Positions 21,627 through 31,070 of a stretch of DNA of 64,000 nucleotides are shown here, piece after piece. Origin of the DNA: Actinomadura livida. GTDB lineage: Bacteria; Actinomycetota; Actinomycetes; Streptosporangiales; Streptosporangiaceae. The notes under the pieces are model-generated. The model did not search any database. It worked only from the letters and a program-made list of their open reading frames with translations, and was not told the DNA's origin. The position numbers and the translations under genes are program-made. The stretch is from NCBI RefSeq assembly GCF_014648675.1, contig NZ_BMRO01000007.1, positions 384,551-448,550 on the forward strand. Direction: 5' to 3'. The number at the start of each line of letters is the position of its first letter. Positions within the stretch are counted from its first letter, which is position 1.

Positions 21627-22282
21627 CGGACCTGGCCCACCCGCGCCCCCGCCTAGCAGCACCAAGCCACCTGCTCACCGCCGACCCCCTGGCAGCCCAC
21701 GCCGACTGCATCCCCCCGGACGAAGACCCAGACGGATACATCTCAGACTCCCAAACACCCGGAGCCCTCCCGCACCTGCCCGCAACCAGCCTCCACGACC
21801 CCGAACTCCGCGAACACTTCATCGAGCGCCTCTACGCCCAGGCCCGCCTCCGCGAACTTTTCGCCGGAGATTGGCGCCCCGGCGACCTGGTCGCCTTCCA
21901 CAGCCGCCACAAACTGCAGATCCTCGCCCACGACCCCGCGGCCTACCGGCACATGGGCCGCATGGTCGCCCAAGCGGGCACGCGACCCGCCACCGCATTG
22001 GAGACCGAGTACCGCCGCGCCTTCACCGAAGCCTTCGCCGTCTCCCCGACCCCCGGCCGCCACACCAACGCCCTCGGTCACGTCCTGGGCCCGCTGAGCA
22101 ACCGCCTGGACCCGCCCGAACGCCACGAAATAGTCGCCGCGATCGCTTCCTACCACCAGGGCGAGGCGCCTTTGCGCACCCCGATCGCCCTACTGCGCCA
22201 CTACGCCGAAGCCAAGAACCACACCTACCTGGCCGACCAGACCTACTTGGCCCCCTACCCGCCTGCCCTCCGCGTGGATTAG
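21623..22282 (+). CDS. DUF1722 (YbgA-like) protein
   Basis: 219 residues from a GTG overlapping the litS stop. After a proline-rich N-terminus, residues 70-215 carry the DUF1722 pattern: ARLRELFAGDWRPGDLVAFHSRHKLQILAHDPAAYRHMGRMVAQAG, GRHTNALGHVLGPLSNRLDPPERHEIVAAIASYHQGEAPLRTPIALLRHYAE and YLADQTYLAPYPPAL. DUF1722 is often fused to DUF523 or found next to photolyases; its biochemistry is unsettled. Coupling to litS suggests light-induced expression (inference). Confidence 0.82.
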   Translation: MTDLAHPRPRLAAPSHLLTADPLAAHADCIPPDEDPDGYISDSQTPGALPHLPATSLHDPELREHFIERLYAQARLRELFAGDWRPGDLVAFHSRHKLQILAHDPAAYRHMGRMVAQAGTRPATALETEYRRAFTEAFAVSPTPGRHTNALGHVLGPLSNRLDPPERHEIVAAIASYHQGEAPLRTPIALLRHYAEAKNHTYLADQTYLAPYPPALRVD

Positions 22283-22722
22283 TCCTCGTCGCCCGGCCTG
22301 GCGATGTGATCCGGCAGCCCATGCGTCCGCCGCCGCTCCTTCATCTCGGCCTCGAAGACGTGCCGCCGCCCCTCCATGAGCCGCCCCCGCACCTTGCCCT
22401 CGATGGACCGGAACTCCCGGTAATACCCGTCGTCGTACTCCTCGACGATCTGGAACGTCCACCGCCCCGAGAGCACGTTCCGCCCGATCAACTCGCGCTC
22501 GACCTCATCAGCCAGATCACCGTGCCCAGCCGCCCGCAACAGCTCCACCGCCGCGTCGAGCTGCCCGTCGGCCCGCCCCGTCAACTGATGAAACGCGTAA
22601 AGATGCCCCCGCGCCTGCTCGGTGGTCTCCAACGCCTCCGAAACCCGCCCGGCCGCAGCCACGGCCCCATCAGAAACCCCCTCCGGCCGCCGATGCCGCT
22701 CCGCCGGCCCGTCCCTGCTCAT
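22279..22722 (-). CDS. Conserved hypothetical protein
   Basis: 147 residues, soluble, mostly helical, with a distinctive core: ARGHLYAFHQLTGRADGQLDAAVELLRAAGHGDLADEVERELIGRNVLSGRWTFQIVEEYDDGYY, then RLMEGRRHVFEAEMKERRRTHG. I recognise this as a recurrent actinobacterial protein without assigned function. It is convergent with the DUF1722 gene (4-bp overlap). No signal or membrane segment. Confidence 0.75.
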   Translation of the reverse strand: MSRDGPAERHRRPEGVSDGAVAAAGRVSEALETTEQARGHLYAFHQLTGRADGQLDAAVELLRAAGHGDLADEVERELIGRNVLSGRWTFQIVEEYDDGYYREFRSIEGKVRGRLMEGRRHVFEAEMKERRRTHGLPDHIARPGDED

Positions 22723-22952
22723 ACCGGCCCTCTACCACCGCCCCCCACCCCCAAACGGCGGCCACCTGAACGAGGCATGGCCGAGCCGGGTCTGGTGCGC
22801 AGGCACTAGGACGCGCGGCCGGCTGGTCCAGGCGCACCAGGAGAAGGCGGTGTCGGGGGACGATGCCCGGCGGGGGCGCCGGAGGGAAGTGTTGGAGGCC
22901 GCGTGGATCGCACGCGATTCCCCTTTCCCGCAGCGTCTGGAGTGATCAATCC

Positions 22953-25196
22953 GTGGCGACACTTCTCTACCGGATCGGACGGTGGGCCTTCCGACGGCGC
23001 CGGCTCGTGCTCTGCCTGTGGCTGGGTGCCCTGGTGCTGGCCGGGGTCGCCGCCGCCACGGCGCCCGCCGGGCAGGAAGAGGACCTGTCCATGCCCGGCA
23101 CCGAGTCGCAGAAGGCGTTCGACCTGCTGGACGAGCGCTTCCCGCAGAGCAACTCCCAGGGCGCCGAAGCCCGCATGGTGTTCCAGGCCCCGGACGGGCA
23201 GCGGGTGACGGCCCGCGAGAACCGGGCCGCCGTCCGGGACACCCTCGGCTCGCTGGACGGGGGCGATCAGGTCGCCTCGACCACCGACCCCTACGAGACC
23301 GGCGCCGTCAGCGAGGACGGCACCATCGCCTACTCCACGATCACCTACACCGCGGGCGCCGCCGACCTGATCGAGCCGGCGAAGAACGCCCTCCGGCACG
23401 CCGCGGACCAGGCCCGGGACGCGGGGCTGACCGTGGAGATCGGCGGCTCGGCCCTGGATTCGCAGGAGGAGCCGGGCGGTACGACCGAGATCATCGGCGT
23501 GGCGGTCGCGGCGGTGGTGCTGGTCCTCGCCCTCGGGTCGCTGGTCGCGGCCGGACTGTCGCTGCTGACCGCCTTCGCGGGTGTGGCCATCGCGTTCAGC
23601 CTGATCTCCGCGCTGGCCGTCCGGCTGGGCCTGACGTCCACCGTCGCGATCCTGGCGCTGATGCTGGGCCTGGCTGTCGGCATCGACTACGCGCTGTTCA
23701 TCACCTCCCGCTTCCGCGACGAGCTCGTCCAGGGCGGCGAGCCGGACGAGGCCGCCGGCCGGGCGGTGGGGACGGCCGGATCCGCCGTCGTCTTCGCCGG
23801 CGCGACCGTCTTCATCGCCCTGGTCGGGCTGGGGGTCGTCGGAATCCCCGAACTCACGAAGATGGGCCTGGGCGGCGCGGGCGCCGTGGCCCTCGCCGTG
23901 CTCGTCGCACTGACCCTGGTCCCCGCGATGCTCGGCTTCGCCGGCCGGCGGATCCTGCCCCGCGCCGCCCGCAAGGCCGCCCGGCGGGGGAGCGGGCGTC
24001 CGCACCCGGCGCCCGCCGCGTCCGGGCGGCTCGGCCTCGGCACCCGCTGGGCGCGGTTCGTGCTCCGCCGGCCGGTGACCGTGCTGCTGGTCGCCGGACT
24101 CGGCCTCGGCGCCGTCGCCCTCCCCGCGCTGAACCTCGAACTCGGGCTGCCCGGGGACGAGTCCAAGTCGGTCCAGACCACCGAGCGCCGTGCCTACGAC
24201 CTGCTGTCCGAAGGCTTCGGTCCCGGCTTCAACGGCCCGCTGACCGTGGTCGTGGACATGGCGGAGCCCGCGGACACCGGGGCCGCCGCGAACCTGGTCG
24301 CGGAGACCGTACGGGGAGTGGACGGGGTCGCGTCCGTCGGTGACCCGGTTCTCAACCCGGCCGGGGACACGGCCGTCCTCACCGCCGTCCCGCAGACCGC
24401 GCCGAGCAGCGGCGAGACCAAGGACCTGGTGCACGCGATCCGGGGCGCGGTCTCCGCCGTCGAGGCCGAGACGGGCTCCGGCGTCCTGGTGACCGGCACC
24501 ACCGCGATGAACATCGACATCTCCGAAGCCATGTCCGACGCCCTGCTTCCCTATCTGACCGTGGTCATCGGCCTGGCGGTGCTCCTGCTGATGGTGGTCT
24601 TCCGCTCGGTCCTGGTCCCGGTCAAGGCCGCGCTCGGTTTCCTGCTGTCGGTGGGTGCCGCGTTCGGCGTGCTGGTCGCCGTCTTCCAGTGGGGCTGGGC
24701 GGCGGACCTGATCGGCACCGAGCAGACCGGACCGGTCATGTCGCTGATGCCGATCCTCATCATCGGGATCGTGTTCGGCCTCGCCATGGACTACGAGGTC
24801 TTCCTCCTCTCCCGGATGCGGGAGGACTACGTGCACGGCGCGTCCCCCGGCGAGGCGGTCGTGCACGGCTTCCGGCACAGCGGACGCGTGGTGGCCGCGG
24901 CGGCGATCATCATGATCAGCGTGTTCGCCGGATTCATCGGGATGAGTTCCCCGACCATCCAGACGATGGGCGTCGGGCTGGCCGCCGCCGTCGCCTTCGA
25001 CGCCTTCGTGGTCCGGATGGCGATCGTCCCCGCGGTCCTGGCGCTGCTCGGCCGCCGGGCCTGGTGGCTGCCTCCTATCCTGAACCGTGTGCTGCCGAAC
25101 GTGGACATCGAAGGGGAGAGACTGAGCCGCCACGTCCCGGCGTCCGCGACCGGGCCGGACGCGGCGGTGCCGCTGCTCCCCGGCGGCGGACGCTGA
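22953..25196 (+). CDS. MMPL-family (RND superfamily) membrane transporter
   Basis: 747 residues from GTG 22953 (GGAG 10 nt upstream). Two six-helix halves are visible, each starting with one helix and a large extracytoplasmic loop. Each half carries the family motif on TM4: LGLAVGIDYALFITSRFRDEL and IGIVFGLAMDYEVFLLSRMRED. The GIDYA/AMDYE Asp-Tyr pairs are the proton-relay positions of MmpL proteins. Such transporters export lipids or lipophilic metabolites using the proton gradient. A histidine kinase starts 8 bp after the stop and a response regulator follows, so the three form one operon. Substrate unknown. Confidence 0.9.
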   Translation: MATLLYRIGRWAFRRRRLVLCLWLGALVLAGVAAATAPAGQEEDLSMPGTESQKAFDLLDERFPQSNSQGAEARMVFQAPDGQRVTARENRAAVRDTLGSLDGGDQVASTTDPYETGAVSEDGTIAYSTITYTAGAADLIEPAKNALRHAADQARDAGLTVEIGGSALDSQEEPGGTTEIIGVAVAAVVLVLALGSLVAAGLSLLTAFAGVAIAFSLISALAVRLGLTSTVAILALMLGLAVGIDYALFITSRFRDELVQGGEPDEAAGRAVGTAGSAVVFAGATVFIALVGLGVVGIPELTKMGLGGAGAVALAVLVALTLVPAMLGFAGRRILPRAARKAARRGSGRPHPAPAASGRLGLGTRWARFVLRRPVTVLLVAGLGLGAVALPALNLELGLPGDESKSVQTTERRAYDLLSEGFGPGFNGPLTVVVDMAEPADTGAAANLVAETVRGVDGVASVGDPVLNPAGDTAVLTAVPQTAPSSGETKDLVHAIRGAVSAVEAETGSGVLVTGTTAMNIDISEAMSDALLPYLTVVIGLAVLLLMVVFRSVLVPVKAALGFLLSVGAAFGVLVAVFQWGWAADLIGTEQTGPVMSLMPILIIGIVFGLAMDYEVFLLSRMREDYVHGASPGEAVVHGFRHSGRVVAAAAIIMISVFAGFIGMSSPTIQTMGVGLAAAVAFDAFVVRMAIVPAVLALLGRRAWWLPPILNRVLPNVDIEGERLSRHVPASATGPDAAVPLLPGGGR

Positions 25197-25203
25197 CCCG
25201 GCC

Positions 25204-26430
25204 ATGACGAACCCCGGAGGCGGTGCCCCGCGACCACGCGGCATGTGGTGGCGGGAGGGAGCGATCACGGCGGCGGCGTTCGCCCTCTGCCTGCTCGGCG
25301 GCATGGTGCGGGTCGACGACACGCTGTCCGCGCCGCCCGCCGCCACCTACCTCCTCGCCGCGGTGTCCTGTGCCGTGCTGCCGCTGCGGCACAGGGCGCC
25401 CCTGGCCGCCATGGCGGCCACGACCACGGCCGGCATGCTGGCCCCGCTCCTGGGCCTGCTGCTGACCCCGCTCATCATGGCTCCCGCCGTGATCAGCGCC
25501 TACTCCCTCACCGCGCGCACCGAACGGCGCGGGACGAGCGCGGTGCTCCTCGCCTCCGCGGCACTGCTGGCCACGTCCACCGCCTTGTTCGACGCCATCT
25601 CGTGGAAGGACGCGAGCCGGATGGGAGCGGTGGCGGCGTTCCCGCTGGTGGCCGGGGTCCTCGGTCACGCGACGCGGAACCGGCGGGCCTACCTGGCGGC
25701 CGTGGAAGAGCGGGCCCAGCGCGCCGAGAAGAGCCGGGAACTGGAGGCGCGCCGGAGAGTGGCCGAGGAGCGGGTGCGCATCGCCCGGGAACTGCACGAC
25801 CTCGTGGCCCACCAGATCACCCTCGCCAACGCGCAGGCCACGGTCGCCGCCCACCTCTTCGACACCAGCCCGGAGCAGACCCGCAAGAGCCTGAAGGAAC
25901 TCGTCGAGACGACCAGCGACGCGCTCGACGACCTCCGGGCCACGGTCGGCCTGCTGCGCCAGTCCGGGGACGCGGCCGCGCCGTCCGAGCCGGCGCCCGG
26001 CCTGTCCCGCCTCCCCACCCTGCTGGAGTCCTTCCGCCGCGCCGGCCTGGAGGTCTCGGTGCACCAGGAGGGCACGTCCAGGCCGCTGCCGCCGGGAGCG
26101 GACCTCACCGCGTACCGCATCGTCCAGGAGGCCCTGACCAACGTGACCAAACACGCAGGCACCGGCAGCGCGCAGGTGCGCCTCACCTGGAACCGCGATC
26201 GCGTGACCATCACCGTCGCCGACGACGGCGGGGAGACACCGAACGCGTCCCCGGACCGTCCACCCGGTTACGGCCTCATCGGGATGCGCGAACGTGCCAC
26301 CGCGATAGGAGGGCACCTTTCCGCGGGACGGCGCCCCGAGGGCGGCTTCCTCGTATCCACCGAGCTCCCCCTCCCGCCCTCCAAGGTCACGACGCGGGAG
26401 ACCGCCGGAGAGGCCGGGGATGCGCCGTGA
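25204..26430 (+). CDS. Membrane sensor histidine kinase (NarL-type, HisKA_3)
   Basis: 408 residues. Four or five N-terminal hydrophobic segments (about 18-155) form the membrane sensor; a linker helix leads to the DHp motif ERVRIARELHDLVAHQI with phospho-His198, then the ATPase domain (EALTNVTKHAG, DDGG, GYGLIGMRERATAIGG). No PAS or extracytoplasmic domain, so it probably senses membrane or envelope state. The stop overlaps the regulator GTG by 3 nt. Confidence 0.9.
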   Translation: MTNPGGGAPRPRGMWWREGAITAAAFALCLLGGMVRVDDTLSAPPAATYLLAAVSCAVLPLRHRAPLAAMAATTTAGMLAPLLGLLLTPLIMAPAVISAYSLTARTERRGTSAVLLASAALLATSTALFDAISWKDASRMGAVAAFPLVAGVLGHATRNRRAYLAAVEERAQRAEKSRELEARRRVAEERVRIARELHDLVAHQITLANAQATVAAHLFDTSPEQTRKSLKELVETTSDALDDLRATVGLLRQSGDAAAPSEPAPGLSRLPTLLESFRRAGLEVSVHQEGTSRPLPPGADLTAYRIVQEALTNVTKHAGTGSAQVRLTWNRDRVTITVADDGGETPNASPDRPPGYGLIGMRERATAIGGHLSAGRRPEGGFLVSTELPLPPSKVTTRETAGEAGDAP

Positions 26431-27110
26431 CGCTCAGCGTCCTCCTCGCCGACGACCAGGCCCTGCTGCGCGCCGCCTTCCGGACGCTGCTCGACACCGC
26501 CGACGACATCACCGTCGTCGGCGAGGCGGCCGACGGCGGGGAGGCGGTCCGCCTCACCCGGGAGCTGCGCCCCGATGTCGTGATCATGGACATCCGCATG
26601 CCCGACGTGGACGGCCTTACCGCCACGTCGCAGATCTGCGCGGACCCGGAACTGCGCGCCAGCCGCATCCTGATCCTCACCACGTACGAGACCGACGAGT
26701 ACGTCGCGCAGGCACTCCGCGCGGGGGCCAGCGGCTTCATCGGCAAGGGCATCGGCGCCGAGGCCCTGCTGGACGCCGTCCGCACGATCGCCAACGGCGA
26801 CACCCTCCTGTCACCCGCCGCGACCCGCTCCCTGGTGGCCCGCTTCCTGGCCACCCCCGACGGCACCCCCCCGCACGACCCCGAAGCGCTCGCCGTGCTC
26901 ACCCCACGCGAACGCGAGATGGTGGCCCTGGTCGCCACCGGCCTGTCCAACCAGGAGATCGCCGACCGGATGTACCTCAGCCCTTACACCGTCCGCGCCC
27001 ACGTACAACGCGCCATGATGAAACTAGAGGCCCGCGACCGCGCCCAACTAGTAGTAATCGCCTACCGCACGGGCCTAGTCCAACCAACCCCCGGCCCCGA
27101 CCCGACATGA
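26427..27110 (+). CDS. LuxR/NarL-type response regulator
   Basis: 227 residues from a GTG overlapping the kinase stop. Receiver domain with Asp9-Asp10 and phosphoacceptor Asp55 (VVIMDIRMPDVDG); conserved Lys in FIGKGIG. The LuxR helix-turn-helix reads LTPREREMVALVATGLSNQEIADRMYLSPYTVRAHVQRAMMKL. It is the partner of the adjacent kinase and most likely controls the MMPL exporter upstream. The last 60 bp use rare codons (ATA, CTA, AGA-type) more than the rest. Confidence 0.9.
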   Translation: MTLSVLLADDQALLRAAFRTLLDTADDITVVGEAADGGEAVRLTRELRPDVVIMDIRMPDVDGLTATSQICADPELRASRILILTTYETDEYVAQALRAGASGFIGKGIGAEALLDAVRTIANGDTLLSPAATRSLVARFLATPDGTPPHDPEALAVLTPREREMVALVATGLSNQEIADRMYLSPYTVRAHVQRAMMKLEARDRAQLVVIAYRTGLVQPTPGPDPT

Positions 27111-27185
27111 GCGCGACAACCGCCCTCGAAGGCCCACAGGTCTTGTCGCGTAGATGCCGCTTCACTTCGGCTGGCTCGGCGAGCC

Positions 27186-27617
27186 TCATTCCTTCTCGTC
27201 GTCCGCCCCCGGGTCACCGCGCAGGCGTTCGAGCTGGGCGGCGAGCATGATCAGCAGGGCCTGACCGAGCATGAAGGCCATGGCGGCCAAGAACGCCCCC
27301 GTCGCCCACGCCGCGCCGGCGGGAAGGGTGAGGCCGGCCACGACGGCCGCGCCCAAGCCGAGGGCCACGGACAGGATGCCGAGCGCCGTGCCGAGCAGGT
27401 CGACCTCGCGCGGCCCCGCACCCGGGCGACGCCGGAACCCCTTGGTGGTCGCGGCCTGGAGCACGGTGAACGCCGCCGCGGCGCCCATCGCGAACCCGAA
27501 GATGTCGGCGAGCGACGGGGAACCCGCCAGCTTGTCGAGCGCGCCGAAGGACGAAGTGATCATGATCGAGAACCCGAACGCGGCGCTGTTGTCGATGACG
27601 GCGGTCTTGACGCCCAC
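27186..27617 (-). CDS. Small multi-pass membrane protein, unknown function
   Basis: 143 residues from GTG 27617 (the frame is open to 27668; the start is uncertain because no clear ribosome site is seen). Four hydrophobic segments: FGFSIMITSSFGAL, IFGFAMGAAAAFTVLQAA, LGTALGILSVALGLGAAVVAGLTLPAGAAW and TGAFLAAMAFMLGQALLIMLAAQL, with a basic cytoplasmic loop KGFRRRPGAGPREVD. The segment VIDNSAAFGFSIMITSSFG looks conserved. It lies just after the convergent regulator gene. Function unknown. Confidence 0.65.
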   Translation of the reverse strand: MGVKTAVIDNSAAFGFSIMITSSFGALDKLAGSPSLADIFGFAMGAAAAFTVLQAATTKGFRRRPGAGPREVDLLGTALGILSVALGLGAAVVAGLTLPAGAAWATGAFLAAMAFMLGQALLIMLAAQLERLRGDPGADDEKE

Positions 27618-27669
27618 GCGGGCACTACGCCTGACGTGAGAAGCGCCAACGTCCCGGGATGGCCCCATG

Positions 27670-29475
27670 TCAGTCGTGTTTGCGGCCGGGAAGGTTCTCG
27701 TACAGCTCCGTGAGCTTCTGCCGGAAGCCGCGCTCGGCGATGCCGGCCTTCTGCGGGTCCTTGAGGCCGGCCTTGACGGTCTTCTTGGCCTGCTCCTTCA
27801 TGATGTGCGGCGGGATCGGCGCGATCTGGTCGTCCACCACGAATTCCAGCACCACAGGCCGATCGCTGGCGAGGGCGTCCTGCCAGGCCACGGTGACCTT
27901 CTTGGGGTCGTCGCAGTAAATGCCCTTCAGACCGCACAGTTCGGCGTACTTCGAGTACGGGAAGTCCGGGATGGACTGCGAGCCCTCGTACTTCGGGTCG
28001 CCGCCCATCGCCCGCTGCTCCCAGGTGACCTGGTTGAGGTCCTGGTTGTTGAAGACGCAGAAGACCAGCGGCGGCGAGCCGCCCATCCGGTCGGCGTACC
28101 GCTTCACCGTGAGCATCTCGTTCATGCCGTTCATCTGGAACGCGCCGTCCCCGACGAAGGCGATGACCGGACGGTCCGGGAAGGCGAACCGCGCGGCGAT
28201 CGCGTACGGGACACCCGGCCCCATCGTCGCGAGCGTCCCCGACAGCGACGCCTTCATGCCCTCCCGGATCTTGAGGTGCCGGGCCCACCAGTTGGTCGTC
28301 GAACCGGAGTCGGCGGTGAGGATGCACTCATCGGGCAGCAGCGGCGACAGTTCATGGGCCACCGCCTGCGGGTTGATCTTCCCGTCGAACGTCTGCCCGG
28401 CTCGTTTCCCCATCACCGTGTCCCAGGTGCGGACGTTCTCCTCGATCTGCTCGCGCCAGGACCGGTCCTGTTTGCGGCGCAGCAGCGGGATCAGCTGCTG
28501 GAGGGTCTCCTTGGCGTCGCCGACGACGTGCGCGTCCATCGGGTACCTGGTCCCGATCATGCGGCCGTCGATGTCGATCTCGACGCCGCGGCAGCTGCCC
28601 TCGTCCGGCAGCCATTCCGCGTACGGGAAGCTGCTGCCGATCATGAAGAGGGTGTCGCAGTTCATCATCATCTCGTCGCTGGCCTTCGAGCCGAGCAGCC
28701 CGACGGGGCCGGTGACGAACGGCAGGTCGTCCGGCAGCACCTCGCGGCCGAGCAGCGCCTTGGCCACCCCGGCGCCGAGCAGTTCGGCGACCTCGACGAC
28801 CTCTTCGCGGGCCTGGGCCGCGCCCTGCCCGATGAGCATCGCGACCTTCTCGCCCTCGTTGAGGATGTCGGCGGCCTTGCGCAGCTCCTCCCGGTTCGGC
28901 AGGACACGGGGCCGGCTCCAGCCGACGCTGGAGTACACCGAGCCGTGCTCCTTCGGCGGCGACGGCATCGCCTCCGCCTCCTGCACGTCCTCCGGGATGA
29001 CGATCGTCGCGACGCTCCGGGTGGTCAGCGCCGTCTTGAACGCCCGGTCGATCACGTGCCGCATCTGCCCGGGGTGCATGACGATCTGGCAGTACTCCGA
29101 GACGTCGGAGAACAGGTTCTCGAGGTTCACTTCCTGCTGGTAGTTGGTGCCTTGCGCGAGCCGCTTCTGCTGCCCGACGATCGCGACGACCGGCTGGTGG
29201 TCCAGTTTCGCGTCGTACAGGCCGTTCAACAGGTGGATCGCACCCGGCCCGGACGTCGCCACGCAGACACCGACCTCGCCGGTGAACTTGGCGTGCCCGC
29301 AGGCCATGAACGCCGCCATCTCCTCGTGGCGCGTCTGGACGAACTCCGGCTTCCCCTCGGCGCGGTCGAAGGCGCCCAGCATGCCGTTGATGCCGTCACC
29401 CGGATATCCGTAGACGCGCTCGATGCCCCACTCCGTGAGGCGCTGGAGGACGTAGTCGGCTACTTGCTGGGCCAT
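27670..29475 (-). CDS. Thiamine-diphosphate enzyme, pyruvate oxidase/dehydrogenase (quinone)-like
   Basis: 601 residues from ATG 29475. Three-domain ThDP fold: the Pyr domain with catalytic Glu in TRHEEMAAFMACGHAKFTG, the middle domain, and the PP domain with the ThDP/Mg motif GDGAFQMNGMNEML...NN. Best fit is the PoxB group, which decarboxylates pyruvate to acetate and passes electrons to quinone or oxygen, but acetolactate-synthase-like enzymes share these features. The C-terminal tail (AKKTVKAGLKDPQKAGIAERGFRQKLTEL) resembles the PoxB membrane-binding helix. It is a single gene, divergent from the I9-domain gene. Confidence 0.88.
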   Translation of the reverse strand: MAQQVADYVLQRLTEWGIERVYGYPGDGINGMLGAFDRAEGKPEFVQTRHEEMAAFMACGHAKFTGEVGVCVATSGPGAIHLLNGLYDAKLDHQPVVAIVGQQKRLAQGTNYQQEVNLENLFSDVSEYCQIVMHPGQMRHVIDRAFKTALTTRSVATIVIPEDVQEAEAMPSPPKEHGSVYSSVGWSRPRVLPNREELRKAADILNEGEKVAMLIGQGAAQAREEVVEVAELLGAGVAKALLGREVLPDDLPFVTGPVGLLGSKASDEMMMNCDTLFMIGSSFPYAEWLPDEGSCRGVEIDIDGRMIGTRYPMDAHVVGDAKETLQQLIPLLRRKQDRSWREQIEENVRTWDTVMGKRAGQTFDGKINPQAVAHELSPLLPDECILTADSGSTTNWWARHLKIREGMKASLSGTLATMGPGVPYAIAARFAFPDRPVIAFVGDGAFQMNGMNEMLTVKRYADRMGGSPPLVFCVFNNQDLNQVTWEQRAMGGDPKYEGSQSIPDFPYSKYAELCGLKGIYCDDPKKVTVAWQDALASDRPVVLEFVVDDQIAPIPPHIMKEQAKKTVKAGLKDPQKAGIAERGFRQKLTELYENLPGRKHD

Positions 29476-29515
29476 GTCTTCAACTCTCCCGGTGGTCGTC
29501 GACGACGCGGTACCC

Positions 29516-29545
29516 GTGCCTGCTCCCCGGGTCCCCGGGAAGCAG
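29516..29545. repeat. Inverted repeat in the divergent promoter region
   Basis: CCTGCTCCCCGGG pairs with CCCGGGAAGCAGG (13-bp arms with one mismatch) in the 127-bp gap between the ThDP enzyme and the I9-domain gene. No T-run follows, so it is more likely an operator or mRNA leader structure than a terminator. Confidence 0.4.
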
Positions 29546-29602
29546 GAGACCAAACCATCTGCCAGGGCCCACCGCCTCGACATGTAATGCAGAATCCGGG
29601 TC

Positions 29603-30373
29603 ATGGGTCGACCTGATCACTACCGGGGCCCGGCGGCCGTCCGGACCCCCGGCTCTGCAACCGACCATCCGGTATTCGCCGATCTGTTCTGGGGCTCGGT
29701 ACCGCTCGGCACCGAGCGGCCTGCGCGGAATGGAAGGCTGACCGGCACCCCTGCGCCGTTGTACGAGGCTGGTGCGCGGTCCGTGCCCAGCGGGGACGCG
29801 CTGGTGACCCTGCCGGACGGCTACCAGCAGGAAGGCGAACTGACGCCTCTCTCGATGGGAAACGGTTGCACCTTCGCCGGGCCGGCTCCCTATTTCCCGG
29901 CAACCGAGGGTCGCATCGACGGGCACTATGTCGTGTCCCTGGGCGGCATGGCCGGCTGGCCCGGCGTCATCGACGCGAAGGAACTGGGCCGGCGGATGAC
30001 CGTCCGACTCGGTATCGCGGTGACCCGCGCGTCTCCGATCTGGGGCTGGTTCTGCGCCTCCCTGACCCCGGATCAGCTGGCCCGTGTGCGCAGGGAGCCG
30101 GGCGTCATCTACGTGGAGCAGGATGCACGAGTCCAGCCCGCCCAAGTGTCCTTCGCGCCCCCATCGCACGCGATCGAGGGGGAGTTCCTCATCGGCGTCC
30201 GCCAGGCCGCCGATCCCATCGCCGTCGCCGCAAGACTGGGGCTTGAGGTCGACGATGTCTACGAGTTCATCGCCACGTTCGCCACCCGCTTGACTCCCGC
30301 CGACATCGAGCGTGTTCGCCTCGACCCGGACGTGACCATCATCGAGCAGAACCGCAGAGCCGATCTCGACTGA
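29603..30373 (+). CDS. Tandem inhibitor-I9-like (subtilisin-propeptide-fold) protein without protease
   Basis: 256 residues. The first 95 residues are unassigned and lack a signal peptide. Two consecutive domains then follow with the propeptide/I9 pattern: GHYVVSLGG ... LTPDQLARVRREPGVIYVEQDARV (about 105-180) and EGEFLIGVRQ ... ATRLTPADIERVRLDPDVTIIEQNRRADL (about 187-255). In subtilases this domain precedes the protease and blocks it; here the chain ends with no catalytic triad. A free-standing cytoplasmic protease inhibitor is inferred. It is divergent from the ThDP enzyme. Confidence 0.65.
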   Translation: MGRPDHYRGPAAVRTPGSATDHPVFADLFWGSVPLGTERPARNGRLTGTPAPLYEAGARSVPSGDALVTLPDGYQQEGELTPLSMGNGCTFAGPAPYFPATEGRIDGHYVVSLGGMAGWPGVIDAKELGRRMTVRLGIAVTRASPIWGWFCASLTPDQLARVRREPGVIYVEQDARVQPAQVSFAPPSHAIEGEFLIGVRQAADPIAVAARLGLEVDDVYEFIATFATRLTPADIERVRLDPDVTIIEQNRRADLD

Positions 30374-31070
30374 CCGAAGCCCGGACGCATAACGGCTTAT
30401 TCGGTAAACAAAGGCGAGAACTTCGCCGAGTCGCCCGCCGGGTTAAGTGTGTCCCCTCCACTGCCTGGCGGTACGTCAACGAGACCGTGATGGCTCTGTT
30501 GGCGCGTTTGCCAGGATGTTCCTTCCTCTTCTGGGACGTTCCACCGTCGGCGAAGGTCCACGCCCACGTCGTGGGTGCGGCGCCCATGAGTCTCGGGGAC
30601 CCACAGTGCAGCAGATGGCTCTGGACCATGTCGCGCAGTGCGCCCGTCGCGGCTTCGAGGCCGAGCGTCTCGTCGCACACGATGTCGATCGCCGCGACGT
30701 GCTCGGCGGTCAGCAGCGGCTCGATCACCCGCCGCACGCTCGGATGGCGAGCGCGTGCGACCTTCGTCGTGCGGGAGAACGAGAACGCCGTCGACATGCT
30801 CAACGCCAGCTGCCTGATGCTCACCCGCCTGGTCTCGACGGCCGACTCCGACACCCGCCGCCGACTGGAACGGCCGATGCGCGACTTGGCGGACGTCATC
30901 GCCTCGCTGGCCGGTGCGCTATTCAGGTGGGCCAAGCCCTGGTGAGGGCGCGTGGGTGCCGGCTGTGCGAGACGCCGTTCTGAAGCAGATCTGAAGCACG
31001 CGGGCGGTTCCCTTGCATTTCCAGGCGTGCCCTGACCGGGCGTGCCGCATTTAGGAACGGAGAAGCGATC
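30374..31070. other. Gene-poor decayed stretch
   Basis: About 700 bp with several overlapping frames but none that reads as one protein. On the + strand, 30740-30945 looks coding (FVVRENENAVDMLNASCLML, RRRLERPMRDLADVIASLAG), but its upstream part is incoherent. On the minus strand, 30370-30740 has a helical-looking piece (VRRVIEPLLTAEHVAAIDIV). I read it as remnants of one or two unrecognised genes. The last 80 bp before 31071 probably hold the promoter of the secreted protein. Confidence 0.4.
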
